Assembly: GCA_006937955.1 (NCBI GenBank)
Contig: SSNP01000067.1
Location: forward strand, 83,351-147,350
Direction of reading: 5' to 3'
Length of the DNA: 64,000 nucleotides
DNA from: Pachypanchax playfairii
Taxonomy: Eukaryota > Chordata > Actinopteri > Cyprinodontiformes > Aplocheilidae
Position numbers and translations under genes: made by a program. Numbering within the stretch: position 1 is the first letter of the stretch; the number at the start of each line of letters is the position of its first letter. The notes under the pieces are model-generated. The model had not been told where the DNA came from, made no database searches, and saw only the letters and a program-made list of their open reading frames with translations. This document shows, one piece after another, positions 36,101 to 51,063 of this stretch.

Positions 36101-39100
36101 CGTGTTGCCCAGCGTCAGCCCCAAAACATCACTGCTCTAGAGGAGATCTGCATGGAGGAATGGGCCAAAATACCAGCAACAGTGTGTGAAAACCTTGTGA
36201 AGACTTACAGAAAACGTTTGACCTCTGTCATTGCCAACAAAGGCTATATAACAAAGTATTGAGATTAACTTTTGTTATTGACCAAATACTTATTTTCCAC
36301 CATAATTTGCAAATAAATTCTTTAAAAATCAGACAATGTGATTTTCTGGATTTTTTTTCCTCATTTTGTCTCTCATAGTTGAGGTATACCTATGATGAAA
36401 ATTACAGGCCTCTCTGATCTTTTTAAGTGGGAGAACTTACACAATTGGTGGCTGACTAAATACTTTTTTGCCCCACTGTATGTGTCCAGATGGTTACTGT
36501 TTTCTTTTAGACCTGATAGTTTATTTTCATACTTAAAAAATGTGACGTGAATCATAAAAACGAGTGAAGATTGTGGTTCACTGATACGTTCACATTAATC
36601 AGGACTTTTTCTATAAATAAACAAACATATTGTTTTATTTCTACAACTCTCGATCACCGTTTAAAAATGTGTTAAAATGCTAAGTCACACTTTTAGAGGC
36701 TCTACAATATGTGTGCAACTATTTCTGGAGTTGTCACCATATGGTTGCGTGGCAACCAGAGGAGCCTCAAGAAGATTCCCAATGGAGGTTTTTCCCTCCT
36801 TGGTCTTTTTGTAGTAAACACTGATCAACCAAACTTTGAACAGTGGAAGAATCTTAAAGGTGTGATGACATCACTGTTTAAACTGGCGTAAAGCTATTTC
36901 ATGTAGTAGATATGCCCGCATATGTCAACTCACAAAAGAATTTGATTAAAAAACTAACAGGGCGGGGGTGTGCGGGCAGGTCAGAATCCTCTTCTCAGCA
37001 ACGCGGTTCCTTTCATTAATGATATGTGGGTCTCCCTGGCTGACTTCGCTCTGATTGGCTACAACCATTGCCCGCAGCAAGCCTTTCTTCTCGGCTCCGT
37101 CAACAGTCCAGTAACATGGCGAGTGGACGTTTACAACCGTATATGTTCGAGCCTGAAACGTCTTCTGAGGAAGACGGAGGGGTGAACACATAAAACTCAA
37201 CTAATCACATGAGCGAATAAACAGTGCTGTCAGATGTTATAAATGAAAATAGATTCACAGTATGGTATGATAAACCTGTTGCTCACGGACATTGTTGCTA
37301 GAGCGGCTATCACATGCTAGCATCATGAACTCTTCAGACCCCGAACAAACGTTTATCAGGCAAGGCAGCATTTTATTAAATAAATAAACTTACGGGTATT
37401 GACGATGTGGTCGCCTCCTTCAGGGTTGGTAAAGAATTTTTAATTAAAATCAGTTTCTTTGACAATCCCAACTTGAATTCACCCAAGTTATGGAAGCAGT
37501 CCTCCGTGAAGTGAGCTGAACATATTTTCTAATTGAGGTTATAACTGCGTGGCACTTCTCCATAAATGAACTTCAGCCACTCTTCTCTTGTTTTTTCATC
37601 CTTCGGGAGTGAGTGTAAACTTCCAGCATGGGTTGAGCATCCTTGGACACAACAGGTCCCCGTTTGCGTAGTCATCTCTTCTCAAGAGCAGCAGCACAAG
37701 CTAGCGCAACGCAGCTACCGGTGTATGGGCTGGGGGTGGGGGGGTGGGGGAGACTGTTTACTTCACTGTGCACTTTTATTGGACGCTATGAAATACGTAG
37801 GATAAAATGCCACGTAGGAAAAAATGGTGCTTTCCGATTCAACCGTTTTTTAAATATGAAACAAAGCGGACCGCCCACAAACGGGAACTTTGATACTCGC
37901 TTTGGACGTTCACACGGCCTCATCAGTGCACAACACATCATGATATACCCCAAAAAACTCAAAAAAGTGCATTTTGATGTCATAACCCCTTTAAGAAAAC
38001 TTGTGCATGTAAAAGGAAAATACAACAACAAACTTTCGTGCTGTGGATGAACCTCTCAGCTGCTCGTGTAGCAATACTTTGAAAGTATTTAGTGATGTAG
38101 GCAAAGGTCACTTTTTATACTGCAGCGCTGTTTTTAACACACAACTAGATTATCAGCCAATTCTTTCTTCAAATCAGAAGATGATTGAAATATCTCCACT
38201 ACTGTTCGTGGATGATGAGGCAGTAAATAAATTCCAGTGTGTATTTCTAACTCTGTGAGGTTTTTATTATGTTAGCAGTTTAGTTGTTTTGCTCCTGTCC
38301 TTGGAGCATTTTATAAGACTTCATTCAGCCCATTATCTCTCTAGCGGGAGCTCAGTTAAAACTGAGGAATCAGAAGGATATGAAAAGAAAAGAAGCAGTT
38401 TATTAGTTTGATCCAGAGCTCTGATTGGTGGGAAGGTGAACCCAAATTAATCCCTTCTGTTTATTTCTTATTTTCTCTTCAGTAATAAGAGGGTTGGGGT
38501 TATTTTATAAACAACACATCACTATTTTTGTGTCTTGTTTTGTGTGGCTTGGTTTTTCAGAGCTATTATATTTATTCTCTATGGTTTTATGAACCTGAAT
38601 AATTGATGTTCTTAATCTAGGGCGCTGCGTTTCTGCATAAGAATTAAAACTAATCTGATGGTTTGGTACTACCTCCCAAATTCTCAAAACACACAGAGTA
38701 CACTTCTTTTGTTATTACATTTCTACTCGAGTGTAAAGTGCTAATTTTTTTGACAAAAGAAAATATTTTGAATAATTTGTTTCCTATACATTCTCATGTA
38801 TAAGTAGCTGGTTTGCACCTTTTTTCTTTTCTGTACCAGTAATAATCCTCCTGCAGGAGCGATCCCTGCTTCCCATGCTGCAGGGTGAATGTGGAGTCAT
38901 GTCTGAATGGTGCTGTAACAACTTCATAATTTTCTGTCATTTTCATTAAGAATTTACTCTTACATTCAAAACTGTAAACATGCTAAAATGTTTTTTCTCC
39001 CTGTAGTCTTTTAAATTGGATCAAAATCCCTGATGTTGTGGAGTTGATTTAGCTACTAGCTTTATGTAAGTAGACAATATAATTGTTCAGCTGCAGAGTT

Positions 39101-42100
39101 GTTTGGTATTTTTTATTTACTGTCTGTATCCATATTCCAGTTCTTTAAAAAAAATCCTAAAACAAAGACAGAATAGTTCTGTTTTGTTAATGAAACACAC
39201 AAAAAACAGCTGCTGGCTAAACAAGACAGTCAGCCACTAACTTGTTTACTGGATTTACACTTAAATGATAAAATATATATTTTGCTCATTAAATTTGAAT
39301 AAGAATTTGACAGTTCGTTTCAGCTTTAAAGGAATAGTTTAGATCCTTTGAAGTGGTGTTATCTAGATACTACAGCTCTATGAAAAACCTCAGTTTGGAA
39401 AAACTGAGTTTAGTTTTGACTGACAAGCTTCGGTCAAGACCCTACTGACCTTCTGCTCTTAAAATAGCTACAAATTCAAGGGCCTTCTTCAGGTTACACA
39501 GGAAATGCTACAGCTAGCTATTTCCCTGTGTAACCAGAGAGTTCAATAAAAATAAAAGAGCACTGGACTAATTGATTGATTGGAATTTTAACCCCTCCTT
39601 TCCATTGAACACGCAACAGCACAACGTTACTGATGCATAATATGCAGCTTATAGCTGCCGTTAAAGTCAATGAGACCGTTCCCACTGTGCACAAAGCAGC
39701 GCGCATGAGACGCGTCTCTGTTGCAGTTCTATTTTTCTAAAACGCATCAAGTTCAGCAATTAAGTTTGAACCAGACAGGAAATCAGGCATTCGTAAAATG
39801 TGAAATACTGTTTTTTAAATAAAAGGACACGTACAGATTTACGTTTGTGAGTCTAGAAGAAAGTACTGTACCTGTGACGGGTCCGTTGGTGAAGTGAAAA
39901 TAAGCCACATACCTTCTGGATACATGTTGTCATCTTTCTCCCTGTTTACTGATGTAATCACATGTGTTTTTGCTATTCTCATGAGATTTCGTGATCTTCC
40001 GGGACCAGCTGGATGTAACGCTTGCGTGTAAAATGCTCCTGGTAGGAAGGGTTGTACATTTGATTGCGCGAGCAAAACGCTGCGCCCTGCTGACGCGTCC
40101 AGTGGAAAGGAGGGGTAATAGTCAGTTAATTACATCTGAATCATGGTTAATATCTCACAGCCTTATTTTGCATTTAGACACAAGAAATAAACAAACTGAG
40201 ACCTTTGAGAGGTTGTAAAAGTATACTATAATCTTAATTTACACACTTTTAACCCATTAACTAACATCAGGTAACCCTAATGTTTGTTGACAAACATCAT
40301 TGAAGTAACTAACCAGGGTAACTAGCAATATTGTAGGATCTTATTAAAACTACTAAATACATGCAAATTGTCTCCAGTAAATTGTTTGTATTGAAAAATG
40401 GACATCAAAATATGTATATTAAAGCAGGTCTGCGATACAAAATGCAAATTACAACTAAATGTACTGTAGTTTCTCACTGACAGATGTTAACAGCCTTTCA
40501 GTGATTGGTTCACATTTAGTTCTAATGGAGATCAAATGTTAAAATGTTCTTTAGTAAAGTGAACGAACATCAAAGCAGTAAAATGTTTCTTGCTTTCAGA
40601 GGCTGAGAATGAGAATCAGGGAACAAAACAAGGTCCATCTGTGTTACTGTACAGAGCAGTTTGGTCTCTAATCAGTGCAGAAACCAAAGCAGACGGCACT
40701 GTTGCATCATTAGAGACTATTTTAGTCTCTAATCGTTTGTGGTTCCCAACAGCAATTCTCTCATCTCTGCTTTTAAACCTAATTTGCGACCTAATTTTTA
40801 AATTGTCTATGGTTTTATCCACCTAAGTTTTATCCTAAGTTTTATCCACCAAACGTCCTGTTTTCACCCCAAAGTTTTGAATCAGAGTTTTTAATGTGTG
40901 CAGCAGGTTCTTGTTGAGCAATGGAAGGTTTTTTCTCTAACACCAGGTAGTCTAAAATCACTAATGTGAAGCTGCTTCTAAATAATACAATTTGCTGCCC
41001 TTCATTATGCTCAGTAGGGATACGACACGCTCCTTTATATCATGCTGTCACAGACTTGTTTTCATGTGACAGCTGTTTCTTTGATTAAGGAAAAAAGTAG
41101 TTTCAGTCAAGCGGTAAATGGGTTATTTGCAACATTAAGAGTAAAAGAAAAGAAAATAGTTTCTCTATGGCTTTTATAATTGTATCTTTCCTTTTGGAAT
41201 TGTCTTAGTGAAATTTCTTACAGCATAATGAAACCCAAACAGAATGGGAGAGATGTTCCAGCTGATTCTGAGGAGAACCAGCAGTCCTGAACATTGCAGA
41301 GATAATAATCTGGGAGTTTATATCACACAGGCAGTCTGAGGAGCCTTCAGGTGATCCGTATTGCTCTAAATGTAGCTACTGCATTCACAACAATAACAGA
41401 TTCTGATTCACCAAATCCGCAAACTGTATGATATTCCTGTGTTCACTATGCAACACAAAGGGGGTTCAATGTAATGCAGAATCCCCTGTAAAGGGTGCAG
41501 TAACATTAAACTTTAATACCTGTCAGGAGGCTGTTGAATTAATGCTGCTGCTGCAAAGAGTCGTTGGAAAAGTTGAACTTAAATGTAAAACCAGGAAGTA
41601 AAAAATATAGAAAAATAATTCAAACATAAAATCCAAGTTAAGTTGAAGATTTAAACAAGAGGACTTTGGTATTTAACAGGAATTTGTTGCATTTAGATAT
41701 TTTACAAAGTATTTATTTTATATTGATTTTGGAAGGAAAAAGCTTGAAACAAAAACAGTAGGGATGGGCGATATAAGCGATACAAAATTGGCCTGCGATA
41801 GAGATTTTAGTTCTATTGCACTATCGCAATAAAGCATGTTGATCTACCCACGAGCAATGAACTGCGGCGGGTGTGTGAATTTGTGAATTGTACCCGTTTA
41901 GAGGCAAAGTCCCGCCTTTCTTGCCTCTGATTGGCTAGAAGTGCTTGCGCTGTTTTTCATATCTGATTGGCTAAAAGTGTTCTCACAGTTTTCTCAGTTA
42001 TTTGAATCATACTGTGGTGTCTTTTCATGATCATCAGTTCTCCTTGAAGAAGAACAGAGCTACAACAACATTTCATTTCCCTTTGGGAATTAATAACTCT

Positions 42101-45100
42101 GTGCATTTGTGTTAATGTGTTAATGCTGTGCATTTTGGTACACAGCAGTGGTAGCTAGCTGGGCTGTCTTCTCTCTTTTAAAAAGGAAAACTTAGTACTC
42201 TTGGATGTCATCCTGTACCCCTGCGCGTGTATACAATTTAAAGTTATACAAAATGAAAAACAAGATAACTGAAGTAGTTTGAACAATTGTCAAATTTAAA
42301 GGGACAACACAGGCTAGCTTCAGCAGGACCGGAAAAGGTGTGTGGTCTGAAATTCTTCCGGAAATACGTCACATGGCTCCGTGCATAGAGCCCATCAGAA
42401 GCAAAAAAAAAGCAGGACCTTTCCCCCAAAAAAGTAGCCAATCATGTGAAAGCACTTCTAGCCAATTAGAGGCAAGAAAGGCGGGACCTTGCCTCTAAAC
42501 GGGTACAATTCGCGGCCGGCGTTGGTACAGGATCTGCTCAGGTAAGCAGATCTGCTCAGGATCCTGCATCTACATGACAAAGCATCACATGATTGGCTGG
42601 ACGCAGCGGTCCAGTCAATCATGTGATTCGTTGTCATATGCACACGACCCCGAGCAGATCCGGTACCTGAAAAAATATGGATGAACGTGTCAGCAAAACA
42701 GAGGAACTCCTGAAAAATACATCTATTATTTGGACTTGATTTGGATTTAAGCCATCCGACGAGTGGCAGCAAAATATACTCTGTAGAGTGTTGGGGGCAA
42801 AAGTTCCAACGAAGAGAACAACTAATCTGTTCTACCACCACACGTCAACTCTCCTGATTTTCCAGAGAGACTCCCGCATTTCAGTGTCCCTACCGAAAAT
42901 CTCCTGGAGCCACCTTTCTCCCAAATTTCTCACGATTTCCGACACTTTCCGCCGTCCGTTGTTTCCGACGGGCTATTTATAGCGATAACACCTGAAGGAC
43001 CGTCTTACAAGCAGAGATTACATGCTACAAACGGTCCCAGGAGGCAATGCAGCAGCCAACTGCAAAATCCAGTATGAAGAACGCAGGACAGAAAGAACAA
43101 GAACTGACCCAAACCTCAATCCAACAGTCATTTTCAAAAGGTAGTCCTTATATTAAAACCAAATGCATTACCTTAGGCTGCAGGTTTGAAATAAGTCTCT
43201 ATTTAGAGTATCCGTGCATTACACAAAATAATTTTCTTTGTCCAGTTAATACTGTAATTATTTTCATAAGTGTATGTTCCTTTACTAAAAACACACCTTT
43301 TTATTTCTCTGCAAGTTGGGTGACATTTACGAAACAAGGACTTAAACTAAGTGCAGTGCCATTTAGAAGGAAGCACTTTTATTTATCTGAAACATTGGGT
43401 TGTATAATGAAAGTTTTATAATAAATGTTCTCAAAATGACATAAGTTTCTTTATTTCTTTAAAAAATACATTTAGCAATGTGGCTTTCCTAAGGGTTTAT
43501 GTAACCTGTTCTGATATGGTTCTATTATAATTTATATATTGCAATATGTATCGTTATCGCAGGAGACTGCAATATGAAATATGTATATCGTAATGAATTT
43601 CAGGCCATATCGCCCATCCCTAAAAAGCTGTAGAATGAATTGTTACAGTATTTATTGACTGTTAAGAGATATTTAAATACTTATGATAGCAGTCGTGGAC
43701 TTTCCCGTCCTTCCAAGTTTGAAAGGGGCTTTAAAGGCAAAATGTGTTTGTATATAAAAAGGTACAGTAATATAGAAATATAATAATAGGGTAATAATAA
43801 TAATATTTATCATTATGTAATGTACATGCTATCAATGTGTTATGCAGGCTGGTGGCCCTCAAGGACCAGGACTCTGTGATCTAGACTCTGTAGTCTGGTG
43901 TCAAACGTCTTTGGGTTTATTGCTGTTATATTTATTTATGATAGTGAAGCTTGTGTGACTGATCAGAGTGCAGCAGCCAAGTCCAAGATTATCAGAGTTA
44001 CAGTTAGTGATAATGTTGCTTTGGTCTTGGTTTGAAACCCAGCCTGGACCTTTCTGCATGAAGTTAGCATGTTCTCTGTGTGCATGTGGGATTTTTCTCT
44101 GGGGACCTCTGTTTCCTTCCACAGAACAAAAACATGTCTATTAGGGTAATTGTTTACTTTAATTTGTCCTTTTGTGTGAGTGTGTGTGACTCTATGTGTG
44201 TGTCTGTATGTGGTCCTTTGACCCTGAACCGGTGAGCTTGTCGGGTTTTAATCCTGCCTGACCTGACCCTGAACAGCAACAAGCAGGTATAGAGATGAGT
44301 GTGAACTTACAACCAGAGAGTTATGCATTAATAATTGTAAAATCAAAGACATAAATGTAGGATCTGAACATAGAAGTGACTAAAACAATAGAAAACCATC
44401 AGTTTATTTTCACCAAAAATGAAATATAGATGGTCAGAATATTTAACTTTACATTGCAAGATGGATTCTCACGAGATTTGGAGTTTTCCAAACCCATAAA
44501 ATCCATCTTGAACTGCTCCAACTAAACCATCTGACGCGTTCAAGTAATGTTCGGACCAATCATGTGTGTGTATTGTTCAGTTCAGGTATGATTGGCAGCA
44601 AGCTTGATTCACTGTGATTGGCTAAAGATAAATCATGATAGGTAGACACTTGCTGGTACGTCCTCCAGTCAGATTAAAATATCATTCAGACGCTTTCACA
44701 TGGAGCAATCCCAGATGTATGTGTAGCACAGAGTGAATATGTAAATGTTTTATCCTCCAAGTATCTAGACCTCTAAAATCTAAATTAGCACAATCCTTTC
44801 ACCATCTTATTTCTCTCTTGATGTCCAAAATTGCAGTAGGGATCATAAAAGCACTAAACAAAAAAAAAAAGCTGAAAATGATGTAAAATGCAGCTGAAGC
44901 ATCAAACGTTGTGTTGCCATGGAAATGTTGTCTTGTTAGGTGGTGACAATTTAGAAATATGGACTTGGTTAAGAAATGTTATGTAACAGCTTCCTTTTTC
45001 CATTCTGTGGCTCTTCCTGTCAAAGACTGGAGTTCAGATTAGTGTTGATGTTGTAACATACAGTCATGCAGTGAATTAAAATGACAGGTATGAGGAGAGG

Positions 45101-48100
45101 GAGCTGTAGGAGCATCTCCCATTGTGTATGTGTGTGTTCCAATAATCTGTACTCATCTCCCAACACATCTCTCCACTGCAGGGCTTCAAGCCCATCCATC
45201 AACCTACAGGGCAAACGTCTCTCCTGTGGTCTTCCATTTGGTTCACTGGTCCTCACTCAGGGAAACACAAAGAAAAGAAAGGATGAAGGGATGTGGAGAT
45301 GGAGGAGGAAGAGGAGGAGGAGTGGGTTTTGACAAAAAGAGAAGCAAGTGTGCTTGATGAGTGGGACAGAAGAGGTGGAGTGGGAAGATAGGTGAAATGC
45401 AAAGAGAGTGGGAGGAGGAAATATTTGGATGGATGAAGAGAGGAGAAGAGGAGGACAGAAAGTCCATGCAGAGTTAAATCTTCTCTGGTTTCCTTGACTA
45501 AGAATAGCAGCTCTTTTGGAAACCCGTTGCTCCAGGACATGACCATTTAAATAAAAGCCCTCTATCGCTTCATATAATGCTTAGTGTGCGTGATCTCTGC
45601 TGTACATCCGTGTGTAGTGCAGTTGGATGTGTTGGCATGTGTCTGTGTGTAGGAGCCTGTTTTTAAAGATAGATTTGCAGGGAAATTCACAAGGATAATA
45701 AGAGAGACAGAAACATGATAGTGAAAGAAGAGAGAAACAGCGCAGGCTAATTGATGGTGATGATAATAGGCTGGTGGAGAATGGAGGCACAGACAACACT
45801 TGATGTTTTATTTCAGTGAGCAAATGAGTGTGTTGAACCACCAATCCTCCCTCATCCTGAGTTCCTCTGTCTGCACACACTGACTGGTTTGGTATGTGTA
45901 GAACAGTGTGGGACTGATTTGAACAGGAAAAACCTCTGAAAGTTGTTTGGACTATGACTTGAAACTCAAAGTGACATTAAAAACACGTTTTTATAAAAAA
46001 GAAAGCACAATAATGACAGTAAGCATATTATTATTTGTTCCAAGGGTCGCAATTATAAAGCACTTCTCTGTCTTTATTTATCGTCCTAGCACTACTTCCT
46101 GGTCGTGTTTGGTCATGATGGACAGAAACCTCTGGAGCTGCGAACAGATGAAGAGTGTGAGTGTGACGAATGGGTGGAGGCCATCCAGCAGGCAAGGTAC
46201 ACAAAATCTTACCCAGGGAATTTCCTTAGGTAATAAATACAGGATTCAAGAAAAATGCTTCCCTGTTCTTTTGCATGAAAATAATTTTTTTATCAGGTCA
46301 GTTTCGGTGTGCCAATTTACTGCAAAGCTGGAGTTGGGAAAAGGTCCAAAACAAACTATTGGGATTTAACTTATATCAGTCAAAAAACAGGAATGGAAAT
46401 CTTTAAGGTACAATATGCAAGAATTTAATAGTGAAATACTCACACAACAGTCTTAATGTCCCACCGATGTAACAGAGCTCGATCTCAGCCAGCTGGGTGG
46501 TCGCTAGTTTCTGTCATTTTATAAAAGCTAACCCGGACTAGAATCATTATTTACATCCAGACTTCCTGGTTCCATAACGAATCACATGTGAGTCTGTAAG
46601 GCTGCCAAGTCTTCAACACAAGCAGCTGGAATTCCACAACGACCAGCAGCAAGAAGTAAGAAACCACCACATCCTTCTAACTGAGCAGCCGAGCTGCACA
46701 TGATGGGGCGTTCAAACACACTTAGGAAAACTCAACGCTGAACAAATAGACCTTCAGACATTACTAAAAATTGAACAAATACAAGAGAAACTAAACGAGG
46801 ATCAACATCAGAACTGGCAACTCAACAGAAAAATCATGAAGGGAGGTCTAATTCTTACATACTGTACCTTTAATTAAAAAGCCAGACACAAAATATGCAT
46901 CTTATTTGAGCTATTTTGATATTTTAAGACATTTGATTTGTCTTGATTGAACTCAAGTCAAAATGAGGTTTTTTATGACTTAATTTTGAAATCTAAAATT
47001 TTAACATTAGACCTATGAGCATGATACAGTATATCCTCTGATCTTTATCAACTGTAGCATGTGGCCTAACAGTAATTAAAACGTCCTGTCAACAACATGA
47101 GAAGGCACTCTGGAGATGGCAAAGCATTGTTGAAGGGATCAGTCTGTATGGGGCTTGTTTTTAATTGACAGATGTAATTAAATATAAACAAATAGCTTCA
47201 TTTGACCATGTTTGTAAAGCTAAGCCTTGATTTACATATAATCTAATTTACATATGTTCAGTACCTTTGTGCAGTTGGAGGCAAAAAACATTTCATGTAT
47301 TTTTGTTACATGCTGTGATGTTGAAAAATGTATCACTAAAGTTTGTGTATCAACAAAATTTTAATAGTGATTGATTATTATTATTATTTTTAGCACATTT
47401 GAATTGCTTGACTCACCAGCCCTAAACATTGCTGATTAAATTTGCATATATGATTTTTTAAATTTTAGGTTCTTCTACCTGCCATGGATTTACATAAATT
47501 AGATATAAATATAAATTCAAATCATTTTTAAGCTCAAAAACACAAAACACAAACCCCAACAGAGTTTTATTGTGATTAACACCAACATATTTTTATTTAG
47601 AACATATAAACCTTTGAATCTAGAATTTACCATCAGTAACAAACTCAAAGGTGTCTGTGAAATGGCACGTTTACCCTTGTTTTACATCACCTATTCATTT
47701 ATTTATTATTTGGGAATTAGAGACGCATTCTGTTGCAGGAATCTGTTGATTTTTCTTGTGTAAGATTAAATGTGAAGATGTGCTTTATCTGAGAGACACA
47801 TCTGGAGCTCTGCCAGTCAGACAAGAACATGCACACAATGTTTGTGAAACCACGCTGCTGCAAGAGCTGCAGAATAAAACGTGACTTTGTTTTAATGTGA
47901 AAAATCACCACTTTGCTTCAATGGTACCTTCACATACATTCACTGATACTGGCTTTTCTTCCTTTGACTGATAAATGCTGAAATCTTCATATTCATCTTA
48001 ATTAAAAACCACATATTTATTTACCACTAAAGTAATTCGTAACAATGACCCATGTGACTCCAGGTCCAGTATCATCCTGGTCTTCTGGGGTGAGATAGAA

Positions 48101-50970
48101 CTGGTTCATATTTGAAGAACTGGTATGAAAATTGGTCTTTGCATAATTCAGGTTAGATGGATGCAGCAACAAACTGTGTTGAACAACAATATTGTGGCCC
48201 AAGAGTCTATATTAATCACAAGGGTGTGATGGTTTCTAATGCAGAGCCACCTGAGACCTCAGTAGTCATGTGGATTGAACAATAGATTGCTATCTAGTTT
48301 TTCATGATAAAGTTCCCTCTATTTCATGAATCTTCATCTCGTGCACTGAAGATGTTAAAAGAAATAAGCTCTATATTAGAAAACATTTGTGGACTGACTG
48401 ATAATGGAGTTTGAAACAGAATGGCAACTGATTCTTTCTTGGAAAGACTGAGATTTAGTTGTATGACAATTTTTTGTCACACAATGTTGATGTTCTCTTT
48501 TTAAAGAGTGTATTTATTTGCCCCTGATAATTTTTAAGTGAGCTGGAGTCAAATTTATGATTCCATGCTTTAAATACACATATAAATAACTGAAAAAATG
48601 TTTGTACTTTTTACACTGGTTCAACTACAGGTTTAGTGTTTAGGAAAATTTGAAAGATCTTGTGCTTGTCTGCTTGCTTCTGGACTTATGTTTTAATTTT
48701 TGCAGCTATTCTGACCTCATTATTGAACGAGAAGTGCTGATGCAGAAATATATCCATCTTGTACAAATTGTGGAGACTGAGAAGGTGGCTGCCAATCAGC
48801 TGCGCACTCAGCTGGAGGACCAGGACACAGAAATTGAGAGGCTCAAATCAGAGGTACATCACACATACGTGTATTAACATTCATGCACGCACACACGTTT
48901 TTATTTCTATCCTTGTTAGGACTTTGTATTGACTTCCATTCATTTCTTTAGCCTAATCCTGACTACAACCTTTACAAGTGTGCTTAAAGATACAGTATGT
49001 AAGAATTTTACAGTGGAATACTCACCCAACAGTCTAATGTCCCATGATGTTGAAACTAAAGTCACACTAGCTATGTTTACATGCACCAAATTTCCCCAAT
49101 ACATGGACACTAAATGAAATGATCTGATCATGCCATGAGTACACATGCACCAAGCACTCGATCAGATTAAATGAGTTGAGCATGCGCACAGCGAGTTGTC
49201 TTTCCAGGGGAAGAAAAAAAGTAAACAAACTCCGTCCTTTCTGCACGTCTTTCCCGCCCCATCGTGTGCTCGAGCTGACTCACGTTTTCCCCAATATGAA
49301 CCTTCTGAAGGTGATTACCTTTATGTTTGGGTTTTTACTGGTCGCATTAACCAAGTTAGAGGCTGAATACATATTGCTACTGCTCCTCCGCCACAGGAGA
49401 GGAGAGCAGGATGACAGGATGACTGCACCAGCAGACCACTTCTGTTTACTTCCCGCTATGTTTTCTACTTGAGTCTGCGAAAGCGGAAAGACGTCACGCT
49501 GAAGTTGTACGCATGCGCAGTGGGCTCTTTTCACCTCTTCATTCCGAATAGGTGTGTACATGCACGTCTATCCGAATGAAGATCGGACAAAACCACCCCT
49601 CTCGATCGGAAGTAAATTTCTTTCGGATCAGGCTGCATCGGATCAAAACATTCTGATTGACATGTTTACATGACGTATTTTTGTTCCGATTGGGCGTTTA
49701 TTCCGATTAAATGTGCCCATGTAAATGTAGCTACTGTAACAGATCTCGATCTCAGTCGGCTGGGTGGTCGCTAGTTTCTGTCATTTTAAAAAAGCTAGCC
49801 CAGACCGTAAACATTATTTACACGTCCAGACTTCCTGGTTCCATAACGAATCACATGTGAGTTTGCAAGGCTGCCAAGTCTTCAACACAAGCAGCTGTAA
49901 TTCCACAACGAGCAGCAGCAAAAAGTAAGAAACCACCACATCCTTCTAACTGATCAGCCAAGCTGCACGTGATGGGGCGTTCAAATGCTCTTAAGAAAAC
50001 TCAACGCTGAACAAATAGATCTTCAGACACTCCCAAAATTGAACAAATACAAGAGAAACTAAAAGAGGATCAACATCAGAACTGGCAACCCAACAGAAAA
50101 ATCCTGGAGGGGGTGAGTGTCTGAGAGCAGACAGGTTTTTTTCTATATGAACTGCAGGACTCAGATTTGACAACAAGGTCTAATTCTTACATACAGAACC
50201 TTTAACTCAAAATCTAAGCTAAACTCAGCAGTACTCGCATGACTCTGAACCGGAACAAGTGGCTATAGAATAGATTTCTTAAGATTTTCATCATTTTTCG
50301 TCAATTAAGTTAATTTCTTTTCTGCATAGAATCGATTTAAAGTCAGTAATTACTTTCCCAAAATTTGAAATATTTGTGGAAAATAATGATTTATATTTAA
50401 ACAAAAGCTTGTGCATTTCAAAAGGACAACAGCTTACCTGCAAACATCTGATTTAGTGTTTTTCATTAAAATAAGTCTGTTGGTAGGCAGATTGTTGAGT
50501 GATGCATGTAAGAGCCCTGATGCCTCTTCAGGCAGGTTTTCTGCTGCTAAAACTTGATAAATCCTTTCTAAAGGAATTATCGGACCAACATTTTTAAAAG
50601 GAGCTTTTCGTTACCTCGAGAATTATAAGCTTAAAGTGCATTTCGAAAAAGACTTATGGTTTTCCTAAATACACCTCACTTACCTCGAAATCAGATTAGA
50701 AGCTAAAGCATATGCCCAAATGTTTTGGTAATTTACATCTAAACACAGTTTATACACAACAACCAACTAGAAAAGCACTCAGAGAGCGCAGACCTCCGCC
50801 AAGTGGACATATTGTAGAAAGTATTATGTCCGTATCCTTAAAAAAATCCCTGGATCCAGACGGTAATCCAGATCACCCCCAAAATCGAATTGATTGTTCC
50901 TTCAGTCGTTTCTGACCTTTCCTGAAAATTTCATAAAAATCCATCCATTAGTTTTTGAGTTATCCTGCTA

Positions 50971-51063
<93 letters not shown>

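Noticed and set aside
39320..39560. TTTAAAGGAATAGTTTAGAT as a MITE
   Set aside because: Only one end is visible; no inverted partner was found downstream.
45243..45546. Ser/Pro/Leu-rich minus-strand frames
   Set aside because: Translation of a purine-rich GGAGGA tract.
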